Below, in pieces: positions 1 to 8,477 of a DNA stretch of 64,000 bases; position 1 is the stretch's first letter, and each line of letters starts with the position of its first letter. This stretch comes from Nitrospirota bacterium (lineage in GTDB: Bacteria > Nitrospirota > Thermodesulfovibrionia > Thermodesulfovibrionales > JdFR-88). Location: assembly GCA_021825295.1 (NCBI GenBank), contig JAKAHV010000001.1:81173-145172 (forward strand), read 5' to 3'. The notes beneath the pieces were generated by a model. That model had not been told where the DNA came from and did no database searches. It saw only the letters and a list, made by a program, of their open reading frames with translations. Made by a program: the position numbers and the translations under genes.

Positions 1-432
1 TGGAAATGCCTTTACGGATGCGCATTCCATGGAAAGGACGCCTATCATCCGCCCTGCGCCCCCAATGCCGACAGCACAAAGAAAATGATGAGGGAATACA
101 GCAGGGCAATCCTTATGGCCGGCCCCAGGGGGAAAGCTCTCAGCGAGGTGGCGGTAAGACTTGAAGGCGAGGCATACCACATGGGCTTTTACAAGGCATT
201 TGCGATGACCGCGCTCTCATCCGGCCCTGCAGGCTCCACTTGACCGTCCGGGGAGGCGGAGACTCCGGGCGAGTCTCAGACAGCGGAGCAGAAGAAAAGC
301 AGGATCAGACCGCTCATGGAGGCTTGCGGCATAGACGTTTTCAAGACGGCGCGGGCCAACGGCTTCGAGATCGACACAAGGAGAGAGACATACGGGCGGT
401 GGAATTACTTCGCGCTGGTGCTGGTGGAATAA
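1..432 (+). pseudogene. Damaged DUF2284 (predicted metal-binding) gene, 5' end outside window
   Basis: Frame 1 is open from the window edge to a TGA at 241-243 and stays open in the same frame to TAA at 430-432. The upstream part has the DUF2284 Cys-Pro-Pro-Cys block (HPPCAPN, residues 17-23) and the GEAYHMGFYKAFAMTALSSGP stretch. The downstream part has the family's C-terminus (PLMEACGIDVFKTARANGF, then NYFALVLVE). The family expects a GPC-x-LC-x-C cysteine cluster exactly at the interruption. A GPCRL reading is present one frame over, and the TGA sits where a third cysteine would be. I read this as a gene with at least two lesions, a small deletion plus a stop. Assembly error at the contig edge is the main alternative. 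A selenocysteine TGA is less likely because the cluster is also out of frame. Confidence 0.7.
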
Positions 433-473
433 CTGAAAACCGCAGAAAAACGAATAGAAGGGGAGGTCATGCG

Positions 474-820
474 ATGAAGAGGATTTTTTCCCTGCTGTTT
501 TGCTTCTGGCCGCTGTTGTTTCCTTTGGCTGCAGCACCAACCGGTTTACGCTTCTAAAGGACGGGCGGGACTACTATTTCGCAAGCAACAGGAAGGGGCT
601 CTACAAGATGCTCTGCGCAAGCGGGGATCTAAAAAAGGTGCTCGACCGCGCCTCGATGCCCGCCAACCTGAAAAAGGATTTCTACCGCTATGACTGCGTG
701 GAGCCATCGGCCGATAAGGTGCAGGGCCTCTACGCCCTGCTTTCTCCTGACGAGAAACATAGCCTGCAGTCCGCCTTTGAAGCGCAGGGATATGAAATAA
801 ACGCCTCCCCCTGCGCCTGA
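474..820 (+). CDS. Small lipoprotein, frameshifted inside its signal peptide
   Basis: A Shine-Dalgarno AAGGGGAGG at 458-466 precedes ATG 474, which starts a lysine/arginine n-region and hydrophobic core (MKRIFSLLF) but hits a stop after 27 codons. From about base 500 the next frame continues a lipobox-like segment ending in Phe-Gly-Cys and a soluble domain to TGA 818-820. Joining the two frames with one inserted base near 498-502 gives a normal lipoprotein of about 115 aa. A TTG at 500 would start the second frame alone but leaves no charged n-region. The mature part (DYYFASNRKGLYKMLCASG and onwards) is not a family I recognise; it has two further cysteines. It follows the damaged DUF2284 gene, so both may reflect local decay or sequencing indels. 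Confidence 0.55.
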
Positions 821-846
821 GACTGAAATTCAGGCGCCCGGTCGGG
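809..846. other. Hairpin at the end of the lipoprotein gene
   Basis: GCGCCTGA at the stop codon pairs with TCAGGCGC a few bases on, and a second short stem (CGCCC/GGGCG) follows. There is no T-tract, so a rho-independent terminator is not demonstrated. The rest of 847-996 holds nothing I can support. Confidence 0.3.
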
Positions 847-996
847 GCGAAAAAGAAAGGACATAAAAATTTGCGGTCTTTGCCTTGCTGTTGCTGGGAG
901 GTCTTTATGAAAACAAAAAAAGATCTGAATGAGCTTATAAGTGAGGCGCCGCTTCCGGCGTCGTCGGCCTTTGGGGCGCGGGGCCGGACCCTTCCG

Positions 997-1584
997 CTAA
1001 TTTCCCCCTTTCACCTTCCTGATCTCCTCAAGCGCCGCGAGTATCTTCCCCAGATAGGCATGATCGGCGGGGCCGCCGTAATGGATGATCGCGGCGTCCA
1101 GGTTGCCCTTGTTCCACGCCATGTATTTGTCCAGTATATAGGCGCTCGCGTCCATGCATTTTGAGACATTGAAAAGATCGTCTTCATTATGAATTATCCC
1201 GCGCCGCCTCAATTCCTCCGTCCAGGCGCTGCCCAGGACCTGCATCAGGCCGAGCGCGCCCTTGTCTGAAATCGCGTCCGGATCGAAATTGGACTCCACC
1301 TTCGCTATCGCGATGAGCACGTCCGGGAAGCGGTGCCTGTGCGCCTCATTGTATATCCGCTCCACGACGTTCAGATGCAGGCCGCTGCCCCTGCTCATCC
1401 ATTCAAGCACGGCGTTTTTTTCCTTCTCGATTTTTTCTTTTCCGGTTGACGCGCAGGCCGCCGGCAGGGGGCCGCTTTTGCCTTTTGCGGATGACTCCTT
1501 TTTGATGCGGCCCACGCTGACCGCGGCAAGGAGCATTGCCGCCGCCAATAAACAGATTATGGTCCTCATTTTATCTTTCGGCAT
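997..1584 (-). CDS. Lytic transglycosylase, SLT domain
   Basis: This 195-aa protein has an N-terminal hydrophobic segment (about residues 7-24), so it is exported or anchored to the periplasm. A compact SLT/lysozyme-like domain covers about residues 75-185. The catalytic glutamate is E97 in AKVESNFDP, followed by the conserved ISDKGALGLMQV block and a late HYGGP motif. Such enzymes cleave the MurNAc-GlcNAc bond of peptidoglycan with formation of 1,6-anhydroMurNAc. It lies downstream of the flagellar operon beyond that operon's terminator, so it is probably a separate transcript; a role in passing the flagellar rod through the wall is possible but unproven. M6 (MRTIIC) is an equally good start. 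Confidence 0.85.
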   Translation of the reverse strand: MPKDKMRTIICLLAAAMLLAAVSVGRIKKESSAKGKSGPLPAACASTGKEKIEKEKNAVLEWMSRGSGLHLNVVERIYNEAHRHRFPDVLIAIAKVESNFDPDAISDKGALGLMQVLGSAWTEELRRRGIIHNEDDLFNVSKCMDASAYILDKYMAWNKGNLDAAIIHYGGPADHAYLGKILAALEEIRKVKGGN

Positions 1585-1768
1585 ATTACCGGAGATCGTT
1601 CCAGATATTCGGCCAGGACATGTTTGGCCCGATTAAAAATAAAAAATATATAAAGGCCGTTCAGGCCGGGACATTCGCGATAAAAAAACCGGCAGCGATG
1701 TGATATTGAAAAATTTTATACGCAGACGGCGCAGGTGTCAAGTGAAAAAAGGCAAAATGTCAAGGCAC

Positions 1769-1795
1769 AAAAAGGGGCGGCCCCAAGGCCGCCCC
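1769..1795 (-). terminator. Rho-independent terminator of the flagellar operon
   Basis: On the minus strand a perfect 9-bp G+C stem (GGGGCGGCC / GGCCGCCCC, 1774-1782 with 1787-1795, 4-base loop) is followed directly by five T residues (1769-1773). It lies 18 bases after the flgE stop codon. Confidence 0.8.
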
Positions 1796-1812
1796 GGCGC
1801 GGGAGGGGGAAA

Positions 1813-3111
1813 CTACTGCTTCATGTTCACGAGGGTCTGCATAAGCTGGTCCATCGTGCTGATCATCTTGGAGTTGGCCTCGTAGCCGCTCTGCGCGGCT
1901 ATCATCTTGACGAACTGGTCCGAGAGGTCTACGTTGCTTTCCTCGAGGCTGCCCGAATTGACGCTGCCAAGCCCGCCGGTCTGGGGCTTGCCTATGAGGG
2001 CCTCGCCCGAATCCACAGTCTGGGCATACAGGTTGCCGTCCAACTGCTGGAGATTGGTGGGCGAGTCGAAATTCGCAAGGATCACCTGCCCGAGCGTTTT
2101 CTTCTGCCCGTTGGTGAACGTGCCGCTGATGACGCCGTTTTTGTCTAACGTGTAATTTTCCAGGGAGCCGGCGGGGCTGCCGTCCGCGGTGATGTTCTCG
2201 ACGGCGGAATCGGAGGCGAACTGGGTCGTGCCGTCAAGCCCGGTGGTGCCGCCCTCGTCGTACGTAGCCGTGCCGTAGTCGAACGTGATGGGTTGCGAAG
2301 TCGCAAACGGGAACGTGATGGCCGGGTCCTGGCTGTCGCTGTAGAGCGCCCCGCTCGAAGTGAAATAAAGGTTCTGTGTGCCTGCAATAGTGGGCGTGCC
2401 AGAGGTGTTGTCATACACGTAGGTCGCCTTCCAGTTGTCCACGCTGGTGGGGCTCACGTTGGTGCCGTTGACGGTGCTGGTGGCCCCGAGGTTAGTGAAA
2501 TACGCCGTTACCTGATGGGCCACGCCCTGGACGTCGTAAACCTTCACTGTTGTGGAATAGCCGTAGTTGGCAGGCGTCCCCCCGCTGCCCCCGGTAAGGT
2601 TGAAGGCGGCCGTCACCGGGGAGGTCGAATCCAGGTTCAGCTTCATGGTGACCGCGGAGGTCGCCACCGGGGGTATCTGGGAGACGGTAAGGTTAATGTT
2701 CCCGATGGTGCCGGTGATGTTTCCGCTCGAATCCACCTGGTAACCCTGGAGCACGTCGCCCTGGGAATCGACAACGTTGCCGTTCTTGTCCATCGAGAAC
2801 TCGCCCGCCCTTGTGTACCGCTCTCCGCTTGAGCCGTTCACGACAAAGAAACCATTGCCTTCGATCGCCATGTCGAGCGCGTTGGACGTGGTCTCCAGCG
2901 CGCCCTGGGTGAACTGCGGCGTGACGTTGTCCACCCTTGCTCCGCTTCCCACCTGCATCCCGGAAACCTCAGCCGAAAGGACGTCTCCGAAGAGGGTATT
3001 GGAGCCCTTGAATCCGACAGTGTTCTGGTTGGCTATGTTGTTGCCGATGACGGAAAGCGCGGCGTCTTCCGAGTTAAGTCCGCTTACCGCTGTGTACATT
3101 GAAGATATCAT
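1813..3111 (-). CDS. flgE: Flagellar hook protein FlgE
   Basis: The protein has 432 aa, a normal length for a hook protein. The N-terminal rod/hook signature IGNNIANQNTVGFK is at residues 22-35 and the C-terminal heptad region (NVDLSDQFVKMIAAQSGYEA) closes the protein. These ends form the coiled-coil core of the hook, and the Thr/Ser/Gly-rich middle is the surface domain. It is exported by the flagellar type III system and assembled under the FlgD cap. A Shine-Dalgarno AAGGAGGG lies ahead of the ATG. It is the last gene of the flagellar operon, 15 bases after flgD and just before the terminator at 1769-1795. Confidence 0.96.
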   Translation of the reverse strand: MISSMYTAVSGLNSEDAALSVIGNNIANQNTVGFKGSNTLFGDVLSAEVSGMQVGSGARVDNVTPQFTQGALETTSNALDMAIEGNGFFVVNGSSGERYTRAGEFSMDKNGNVVDSQGDVLQGYQVDSSGNITGTIGNINLTVSQIPPVATSAVTMKLNLDSTSPVTAAFNLTGGSGGTPANYGYSTTVKVYDVQGVAHQVTAYFTNLGATSTVNGTNVSPTSVDNWKATYVYDNTSGTPTIAGTQNLYFTSSGALYSDSQDPAITFPFATSQPITFDYGTATYDEGGTTGLDGTTQFASDSAVENITADGSPAGSLENYTLDKNGVISGTFTNGQKKTLGQVILANFDSPTNLQQLDGNLYAQTVDSGEALIGKPQTGGLGSVNSGSLEESNVDLSDQFVKMIAAQSGYEANSKMISTMDQLMQTLVNMKQ

Positions 3112-3126
3112 CTTTTGAAACCCTCC

Positions 3127-3546
3127 TTAAATGCTGTTTTTAATTTCGGTGACGTCACTGAGGTTGACGCTCGAGTTGTCCGATAACATAAGGCTTGTCT
3201 GGCCGTTGCCGAACGAGGCGCCGGTCACCTGGGTAAAGCCCTTGGACGCCGTCTCCACGTATTTGCCGATGAGACTGCTGGCGCCGGTCGACATCAGGCT
3301 GCTGGAGAGATTGCCCATGGTGTTGTTCATGCTGCTTAGCTGGTCAAGCTCGCTGAACTGGGCAAGCTGCGCCGTGAACTGGGTGTTGTCCATCGGCTGA
3401 AGCGGGTCCTGATACTGCAGTTGCGCCGTAAGGAGCTGCAGGAACTCGTTCTGCAGCGCGCTTGGGCTGGGCAGGCCGGAGTTGCCGGTTGTCCCCGCGC
3501 CGGAATTGGTGCCGGACGTCTGTGAAGACGCAGATGTCACATCCAT
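3127..3546 (-). CDS. flgD: Flagellar hook-assembly (cap) protein FlgD
   Basis: FlgD caps the growing hook and guides FlgE polymerisation. The diagnostic N-terminal motif is present: FLQLLTAQLQYQDPLQPMDN, followed by TQFTAQLAQFSELDQL. The reading frame is open further upstream, but the ATG at 3546 (protein starts MDVTSASSQ) has a perfect AAGGAGG eight bases before it, so I place the start there, giving 139 aa. This is short compared with the roughly 220 aa of enteric FlgD: the hook-cap N-terminal region is present, while the usual C-terminal Ig/TUDOR-like part is reduced to about 45 residues. It lies between fliK and flgE in one operon. Confidence 0.93.
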   Translation of the reverse strand: MDVTSASSQTSGTNSGAGTTGNSGLPSPSALQNEFLQLLTAQLQYQDPLQPMDNTQFTAQLAQFSELDQLSSMNNTMGNLSSSLMSTGASSLIGKYVETASKGFTQVTGASFGNGQTSLMLSDNSSVNLSDVTEIKNSI

Positions 3547-3562
3547 GAAGTCCACCTCCTTG

Positions 3563-5896
3563 TCATGCAAACAGACTTATGATTCCCGCGCCCCGGTTGC
3601 CTTCTTGGCCGGCTGGCGCGTTAAGGCCCGGCTGCCCCTGTAGCTGCGCCGGACCGGTTTTTTCCACGGCGGAAGGGCCCTCGCTTTTCCCGCGGCCCTC
3701 CCAACCTTCCCTTTTCCTGTTTCTCAGGGAGACTGAAAAACTGCCAACGCTTATTCCATCGCCAGCCAGTTTGCTTACGATGTTGCGCAGGTTGCCTTCG
3801 AGAAATTCCTTCCCTACGGGCTCGGAGGCGTTTATATGGGCGTTCACATGCCCCCTGTCGATGAACAGCTTTATGTCCATCTTCCCAAGCCCCTCGGGTT
3901 CTATTCTCACCTCGATCGTCTTTGCGTCCTGTTTGGTCACAACGAAGGGGGCATCCGCAATTGTTTTTTGGGGCCCATTGCCCGCCTGCGCGGCCGGCTC
4001 CGATGGTTGTCCCTGCTGTCCCTTTGCATCGCCGTACAGGCCCGCCACGCTCTGAAGGCCAATATGGACCCCCGCGGGCTGGGTGGAAGCGCCCGGCTGG
4101 CTTGCCGACTGGTTCCCCGGCTGGCTTGCCAACTGGTTCATTGTCTGGGTCTGAAAGCCCGGCTGGTCCGGCCGCAATGCGCGCTGGCCGGAGGCGTGTC
4201 CCTCCGGCCGGCCCGGCAACCGGCTATCCGCAGGCTGACCTGCGGACTGGCCGAAAGACTGGTACGCGGACTTGCCCGCAGACTGGCCTGCAGGCTGGCC
4301 TGCAAACTGGTTCGAAAACCGGGATGCGGATCTGCCCGTGGACTTGTCCGAGGGGTCCGTCTGAACGGCCGGCTGGCCCTGGGCGCCAGCATCCCGGCCG
4401 GTTTGTGCATCCTGCTGCCCCTGGCCGCGGATTCTCATGATCTGCTGCCCCTGGCCGCGATCAAGGCCGGGCTGAGAATCCGCGCGCCCCGGCTGGATAC
4501 CCGTCTGGCCTGCCTGGAGCGTCCTGTCCGCCGGAAAATCCCCATCCGCCCGAAAATCCCTGCCATGGGCCGCCATTACGCCTGTCCCCGCATTATCCGC
4601 GGCATGTCCGGCAGGCATGGAGACCGGGCCCTGTTCACCCTGTGGGGGCATAAGGTTTCCGGCAAATTTTTTATCCCCGATTGAAGGCTGCGGGGCCGGG
4701 CTCGCGGCAGGCTGCGTCTTCGCCTTCCCGGCATTGGAGTCAGCCTGTGGCGCATCCCCCTCCCCTGCCGGAGCAAAGCCGCCGGCTTTCTTCACCGAAA
4801 GCACATCCGGCGGTCTCGCCGCTGCCGTAAACCCGCCAGCGGCTTCCCCCGGGTCTGCCTTTTCCACCGGATGCGAAATGTCCGCAGATGAAACGCTTGC
4901 AGCCGCCGCGGTCAAAGCGATGCCCGCTTGCTTATCATCATGCCTGCCTTCAACATGGCTATCGGGTGATTCCTTGCCCCGGCCCGCCTCGCCGATACTT
5001 CTTTTGCCGGAAATATTGCCCTCACCGGTCTTGCCGGATAGAGCCGCATCCAAAGCCGGGGCCCCCGCCACGGCTGTTGCCCCCGATCCGCCCTGCGCCT
5101 GCGGGCCCGTTGCTCCGGCCCGGGAGTCCGCCGATCCGGTGATTTTAATCTTCGGGCCGGACACGGGCGCTATCGGGGGGGTGTTAGGCTGGGGGGTTGC
5201 GCTTTTCTTCCGGGATGCGGCCGCCTCCGCAAAAGATGCCGGGGTCTTGCCTGAATGGGGCGAAACCTGCCCGCAAGGCCCCGTCTGCCCGTCCTGACCT
5301 GTCTGACCGTTTTGATCTGTCTGGCCGGCTGGGCCTGTTTCATTATCAGGCATTATCTGACCGGCCGCTGTTTTTATTTTTGGACTGTCAAGCGCCGTTT
5401 GCGGACCGCCTTCCGTTATCTGACCGTCAGGAGCTGTCAGCCCGCCAGCCGTTATTTTTTGATCGTCCATTTTTTGATCTTCAGAGGATGCATGCGCTTC
5501 GGGTGATATTTCATTTTCACCGTTTAACGATACTTGCCCGCTTGACGATTTCGACGATATCTGCCCATCCGGCGGCAGGGCGGCCGATTGCAGGAGGTTT
5601 TGTTGCTGAACGTCTTTTGGGTCTGCAGCGGGCTGCGAGGCTGTCTCCGCCTGCCGTGCGGTCATGCCGTTTGAGGGCGGCGCGGCCTGCGGGGCCATCA
5701 TTTCCGACATTGCATCCTCGAATTTCCTGCCAGTCTCCTGCCCCGGGACCTGCCCGCCTGCCGGCTGCGCCATGCCCGCGCCGGCATTGAGTCTTATATT
5801 CGCCCCTATATTCGCATTATCCGCCAATATGAATGACGCCTTCATGCAAAGACATTTATCAATTTGCATGCCAGCCCGCATGACTAAGCCTGACAT
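3563..5896 (-). CDS. fliK: Flagellar hook-length control protein FliK
   Basis: The protein has up to 777 aa, much longer than typical FliK (about 400). The C-terminal Flg_hook domain (about residues 650-740) is recognisable by TIEVRIEPEGLGKMDIKLF followed by a V-x-A-x-I strand and LRNIVSKLAGDGI. FliK acts as a secreted ruler and switches the export gate from hook to filament substrates through FlhB. The first 640 residues are low-complexity and rich in Gln, Gly, Ala and Ser, as expected of the ruler region but extreme in length. No Shine-Dalgarno separates the possible starts; the ATG at 5845 (MKASFILADNANIG) is the best alternative. It follows the MotE-like gene and precedes flgD. Confidence 0.85.
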   Translation of the reverse strand: MSGLVMRAGMQIDKCLCMKASFILADNANIGANIRLNAGAGMAQPAGGQVPGQETGRKFEDAMSEMMAPQAAPPSNGMTARQAETASQPAADPKDVQQQNLLQSAALPPDGQISSKSSSGQVSLNGENEISPEAHASSEDQKMDDQKITAGGLTAPDGQITEGGPQTALDSPKIKTAAGQIMPDNETGPAGQTDQNGQTGQDGQTGPCGQVSPHSGKTPASFAEAAASRKKSATPQPNTPPIAPVSGPKIKITGSADSRAGATGPQAQGGSGATAVAGAPALDAALSGKTGEGNISGKRSIGEAGRGKESPDSHVEGRHDDKQAGIALTAAAASVSSADISHPVEKADPGEAAGGFTAAARPPDVLSVKKAGGFAPAGEGDAPQADSNAGKAKTQPAASPAPQPSIGDKKFAGNLMPPQGEQGPVSMPAGHAADNAGTGVMAAHGRDFRADGDFPADRTLQAGQTGIQPGRADSQPGLDRGQGQQIMRIRGQGQQDAQTGRDAGAQGQPAVQTDPSDKSTGRSASRFSNQFAGQPAGQSAGKSAYQSFGQSAGQPADSRLPGRPEGHASGQRALRPDQPGFQTQTMNQLASQPGNQSASQPGASTQPAGVHIGLQSVAGLYGDAKGQQGQPSEPAAQAGNGPQKTIADAPFVVTKQDAKTIEVRIEPEGLGKMDIKLFIDRGHVNAHINASEPVGKEFLEGNLRNIVSKLAGDGISVGSFSVSLRNRKREGWEGRGKSEGPSAVEKTGPAQLQGQPGLNAPAGQEGNRGAGIISLFA
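4080..4520 (-). repeat. Degenerate short tandem repeats inside fliK
   Basis: This part of fliK consists of imperfect short repeats encoding Gln-Pro/Ser-Ala-Gly-Gln type units (for example QPAGQSAGKSAYQSFGQS). At the DNA level the units are variants of GGCTGGCCTGC. The repeats stay in frame, so they could shorten or lengthen the FliK ruler. Confidence 0.6.
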
Positions 5897-6115
5897 ACGG
5901 CCTGATGCGGCCGCAAAACCGCGTGAAATGTGTTTTTTTGAGCTAAAACCGTCCGGACAGTAAAGGCTAAACAGGCGGATATAAAAGAAAAAACCAATCC
6001 ATTTGAGCGTGGGCGGAATAAAACTGTTTTTGAGGGCAACCGTGAACTCTGTTTTCTTTTAACCGGGCGACATTGCTTTTGCGGCGGGGAGAGTTGAAGC
6101 GGCGGAGTGAAAGAT

Positions 6116-6619
6116 TTACCTGATGGGAATTTTTTTCCCGATGCCAAGCATTCCGTTTGAGATCGCGGCGGTCTCCTTGGGGGACATATGGGCCATCACA
6201 TCAGCGGCCTTTCTGGGCTTCATCATGAGCATTATTTTTACCGCCGTTTGAAGGTCGAGCCTGGAGATCGCATCGGCGGTATTTTCCGAAGGCATGGTCT
6301 CGTAGACCTTCACCAGGCGCAGCGTGCTCTTGTTTGTGGCCGTCCGGAGCATTTTCAGCGCGTTTTGCACCTGGACGAGGAGGTCCTGGTACCTGGCTAT
6401 CCTCTGGTCCACGTCCTTTTTTAGCGCCTGCAGCCTTGCCTCCGACATCTTAAGCGCCTCTTCGCGGGATTTCAGTTCGCCGTCCTGCTGCCCGCCGCCC
6501 CCGGGGCTCACGTTGTATGCGGGCTGGAGGGCGCGTGCCTGCGCGGGGATGAGCAGAAGGAAGACGGCTAAAAACAGGGATGCGCGGAGTTTCCACGCGC
6601 CTGCCCGGCGCGCGCTCAT
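6116..6619 (-). CDS. MotE-like periplasmic protein (MgtE-N-like domain) in flagellar operon
   Basis: The 167-aa product has an N-terminal signal or anchor segment (about residues 11-29), a predicted coiled coil (about 50-90) and a C-terminal MgtE-N/FliG-like helical repeat (residues 95-160, with ETMPSENTADAISRLDLQTA and MKPRKAADVMAHMSP). Proteins of this build encoded beside fliJ are the MotE type, thought to act with the stator or motor in the periplasm. It overlaps the end of fliJ by four bases (ATGA), so the two are probably translationally coupled. About 220 bases separate it from fliK and contain nothing I can identify. Confidence 0.75.
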   Translation of the reverse strand: MSARRAGAWKLRASLFLAVFLLLIPAQARALQPAYNVSPGGGGQQDGELKSREEALKMSEARLQALKKDVDQRIARYQDLLVQVQNALKMLRTATNKSTLRLVKVYETMPSENTADAISRLDLQTAVKIMLMMKPRKAADVMAHMSPKETAAISNGMLGIGKKIPIR

Positions 6620-7053
6620 TTGTCCGCCTTCCTGGTGATGGTGTTGAAATCCAGCTCCTTTTGCTCCAGAGACTGTTTTTCCCGGAGTTCCTCGCCGGCT
6701 ATCCTGTCGCGCAGTATCTCGAAGACGCGCTCCTCCCGGTAGGCGTCGCGGAGGGCGCTTTGTTTCAGTTCCACCTCGGCCAGTATGTCCGAGATCTTTT
6801 TTTCCTGTTCCTTTATCCGCTTGTCCAGGTAGATCACGTAGTTGCTCAGCAGTTCGAGCCTGCCCGTATCGAGTGTCCCGCGGGAATATATCTCGTCCAT
6901 GGTCTCGATGTTCTCGGCCAGCTTCACCTTCATGCCGTCAAGCTTGTTCATCTCCACCTGGAGGCGCTCCCTTGTCTGCCTCATCTCCAGCGACATCTGC
7001 TCCTTCACAACGCCCTTCCATTCGATGATCCTCGAAAGTTTTTTGCTTGTCAT
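6616..7053 (-). CDS. fliJ: Flagellar export protein FliJ
   Basis: This 145-aa, highly charged, almost entirely helical coiled-coil protein fits FliJ in length and composition (repeated acidic/basic heptads and the LRDAYREERVFEILRDR region). FliJ is the soluble stalk that links the FliI ATPase ring to FlhA in the flagellar type III export apparatus. Its start overlaps the fliI stop by four bases, and the fliH-fliI-fliJ order is the classical arrangement. Assignment rests on position and coiled-coil character more than on individual motifs. Confidence 0.88.
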   Translation of the reverse strand: MTSKKLSRIIEWKGVVKEQMSLEMRQTRERLQVEMNKLDGMKVKLAENIETMDEIYSRGTLDTGRLELLSNYVIYLDKRIKEQEKKISDILAEVELKQSALRDAYREERVFEILRDRIAGEELREKQSLEQKELDFNTITRKADK

Positions 7054-8477
7054 GAGCGTTCCTCAGCTTTTTTCTCAATGCCTCCGAAGATATAATAGAG
7101 CCCCTGTATGCTGTCGGCCATGTCGCGCCTTTCGTTCATGTCCTGCCGGAGATACTCCCTCAGCCTGTCGATCACGCCGATGGCGAAGTCCACCCGGGGG
7201 TTCGAGCCCGCCTTGTAGGCGCCTAGGTTTATCATGTCCTCCATTTTCTTGTAAGTGGCCATAGCCTCCATGAACCTGGAGGCGTATTGCCTGTGCCTTC
7301 CGTCGACGATGTCCGGCATGAGGCGGCTCACGCTCTGAAGTATGTCTATGGAGGGATAGTGGTTTTCCATCGCGAGGCCCCTCGACAGCACGATATGCCC
7401 GTCCAGGATGGCCCTGGCCGCGTCGGCGACCGGATCGGACATGTCGTCGCCCTCGGCCAGGACGGTGTATATGCCGGTGATGCTGCCGCGCCCCTCGCTC
7501 GTGCCCGCGCGCTCCAGTATCTTCGGCAGCAGTGCGAACACGGAGGGGGTGTAACCCTTTGTGGTGGGCGGCTCCCCCACGGCAAGGCCGATCTCCCTTT
7601 GGGCCTGCGCCACCCTTGTCAGGGAATCCATGAGCAGCAGGACGTTTTCCCCCCTGTCCCTGAAATACTCCGCTATGGCGGTGGCGGCCAGCGCGGCCCT
7701 CACCTTGGCAAGCGGGGGATTTTCCGCCGTGGAGATTACTACCACCGATTTTTTCATGCCGTCCTCGCCCAGGTCCTTTTCGATGAACTCCCTTACTTCC
7801 CTGCCGCGCTCGCCGATAAGCGCGATAACGTTGACGGTGGCCTCGGTGAACCTGGCCGTCATGCCCAGAAGGACGCTTTTGCCGACGCCGGAGCCGGCCA
7901 TGATGCCGATCCTCTGGCCCTTGCCGCAGGTCAGAAGCCCGTTGATCGCCCTTATGCCCAGGTCCAGCGGATCGTGGATCCTTTTTCTTCCCATCGGGCT
8001 CGGGGTGGGCGACATCAGCGGATAGTCCATCCCCGTTATCGGCCCCTTTCCGTCCATCGGCTGGCACCTGTCGTTTACGACCCTGCCCTTCATCTCCGGG
8101 CCCACCTTCACGGAGACGTTCTTGCCCAGAAGCTCCACGGGGCTGCCAGGCTTTATGCCGGCCAGCTCTCCCGTGGCCATAAGAAGCACATGGCCCTCCC
8201 TGAAACCCACGACCTCGGCGTCTATCGGGTCCGCGCTCCCCGGACCGCCTGAATTCGCGTGGATGAGGCAGGACTCCCCTATGGAGGTCTCCATGCCGGC
8301 GGCCTTGATGATGATCCCGGTTATTTCCGTGACCTTGCCGTGGGCCTTCATGGTCTCGCTGTTTTTTACCGCTTCTATATACGGCATTAAACTCAGCATC
8401 CCATATGCGGCCTGTGCCGCCCCCTTTTCCCCCGGCCCTTCACTTTCCGCCTGCTTCCTGCCGCCTGCCGCCGGCAA
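7050..8477 (-). CDS. fliI: Flagellum-specific ATP synthase FliI
   Basis: FliI is the hexameric ATPase of the flagellar type III export apparatus. The Walker A motif GSGVGK is at about residues 195-200, the Walker B aspartate in LLMDSLTRVA near residue 284, and the family block YPLMSPTPSPMGRKRI precedes the P-loop. The longest frame gives 475 aa and overlaps the end of fliH by 38 bases. Starts at 8399 (MLSLMPYI) or 8387 (MPYIEAVK) would give the more usual 445-449 aa. Neither has a strong Shine-Dalgarno, so the start is unsettled. Confidence 0.95.
   Translation of the reverse strand: MPAAGGRKQAESEGPGEKGAAQAAYGMLSLMPYIEAVKNSETMKAHGKVTEITGIIIKAAGMETSIGESCLIHANSGGPGSADPIDAEVVGFREGHVLLMATGELAGIKPGSPVELLGKNVSVKVGPEMKGRVVNDRCQPMDGKGPITGMDYPLMSPTPSPMGRKRIHDPLDLGIRAINGLLTCGKGQRIGIMAGSGVGKSVLLGMTARFTEATVNVIALIGERGREVREFIEKDLGEDGMKKSVVVISTAENPPLAKVRAALAATAIAEYFRDRGENVLLLMDSLTRVAQAQREIGLAVGEPPTTKGYTPSVFALLPKILERAGTSEGRGSITGIYTVLAEGDDMSDPVADAARAILDGHIVLSRGLAMENHYPSIDILQSVSRLMPDIVDGRHRQYASRFMEAMATYKKMEDMINLGAYKAGSNPRVDFAIGVIDRLREYLRQDMNERRDMADSIQGLYYIFGGIEKKAEERS

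Noticed and set aside
217..243. TGA at 241-243 as a selenocysteine codon
   Set aside because: The flanking cysteine cluster is also out of frame, and no SECIS-like stem was evident directly downstream.
871..1164. Plus-strand open frame (ATG 907 gives a plausible MKTKKDLNEL start)
   Set aside because: Most of it is antisense to the well-supported lytic transglycosylase gene, and there is no recognisable domain.
4080..4520. Regular short repeats as a CRISPR array
   Set aside because: Units are too short, degenerate, without spacers, and continue the fliK reading frame.
3579..5963. Long plus-strand open frames opposite fliK
   Set aside because: They are compositional shadows of the GC-rich repetitive fliK gene; none has a domain.
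5884..6147. Minus-strand open frame between the MotE-like gene and fliK
   Set aside because: It overlaps the ends of both neighbours, has no ribosome-binding site and no recognisable features.
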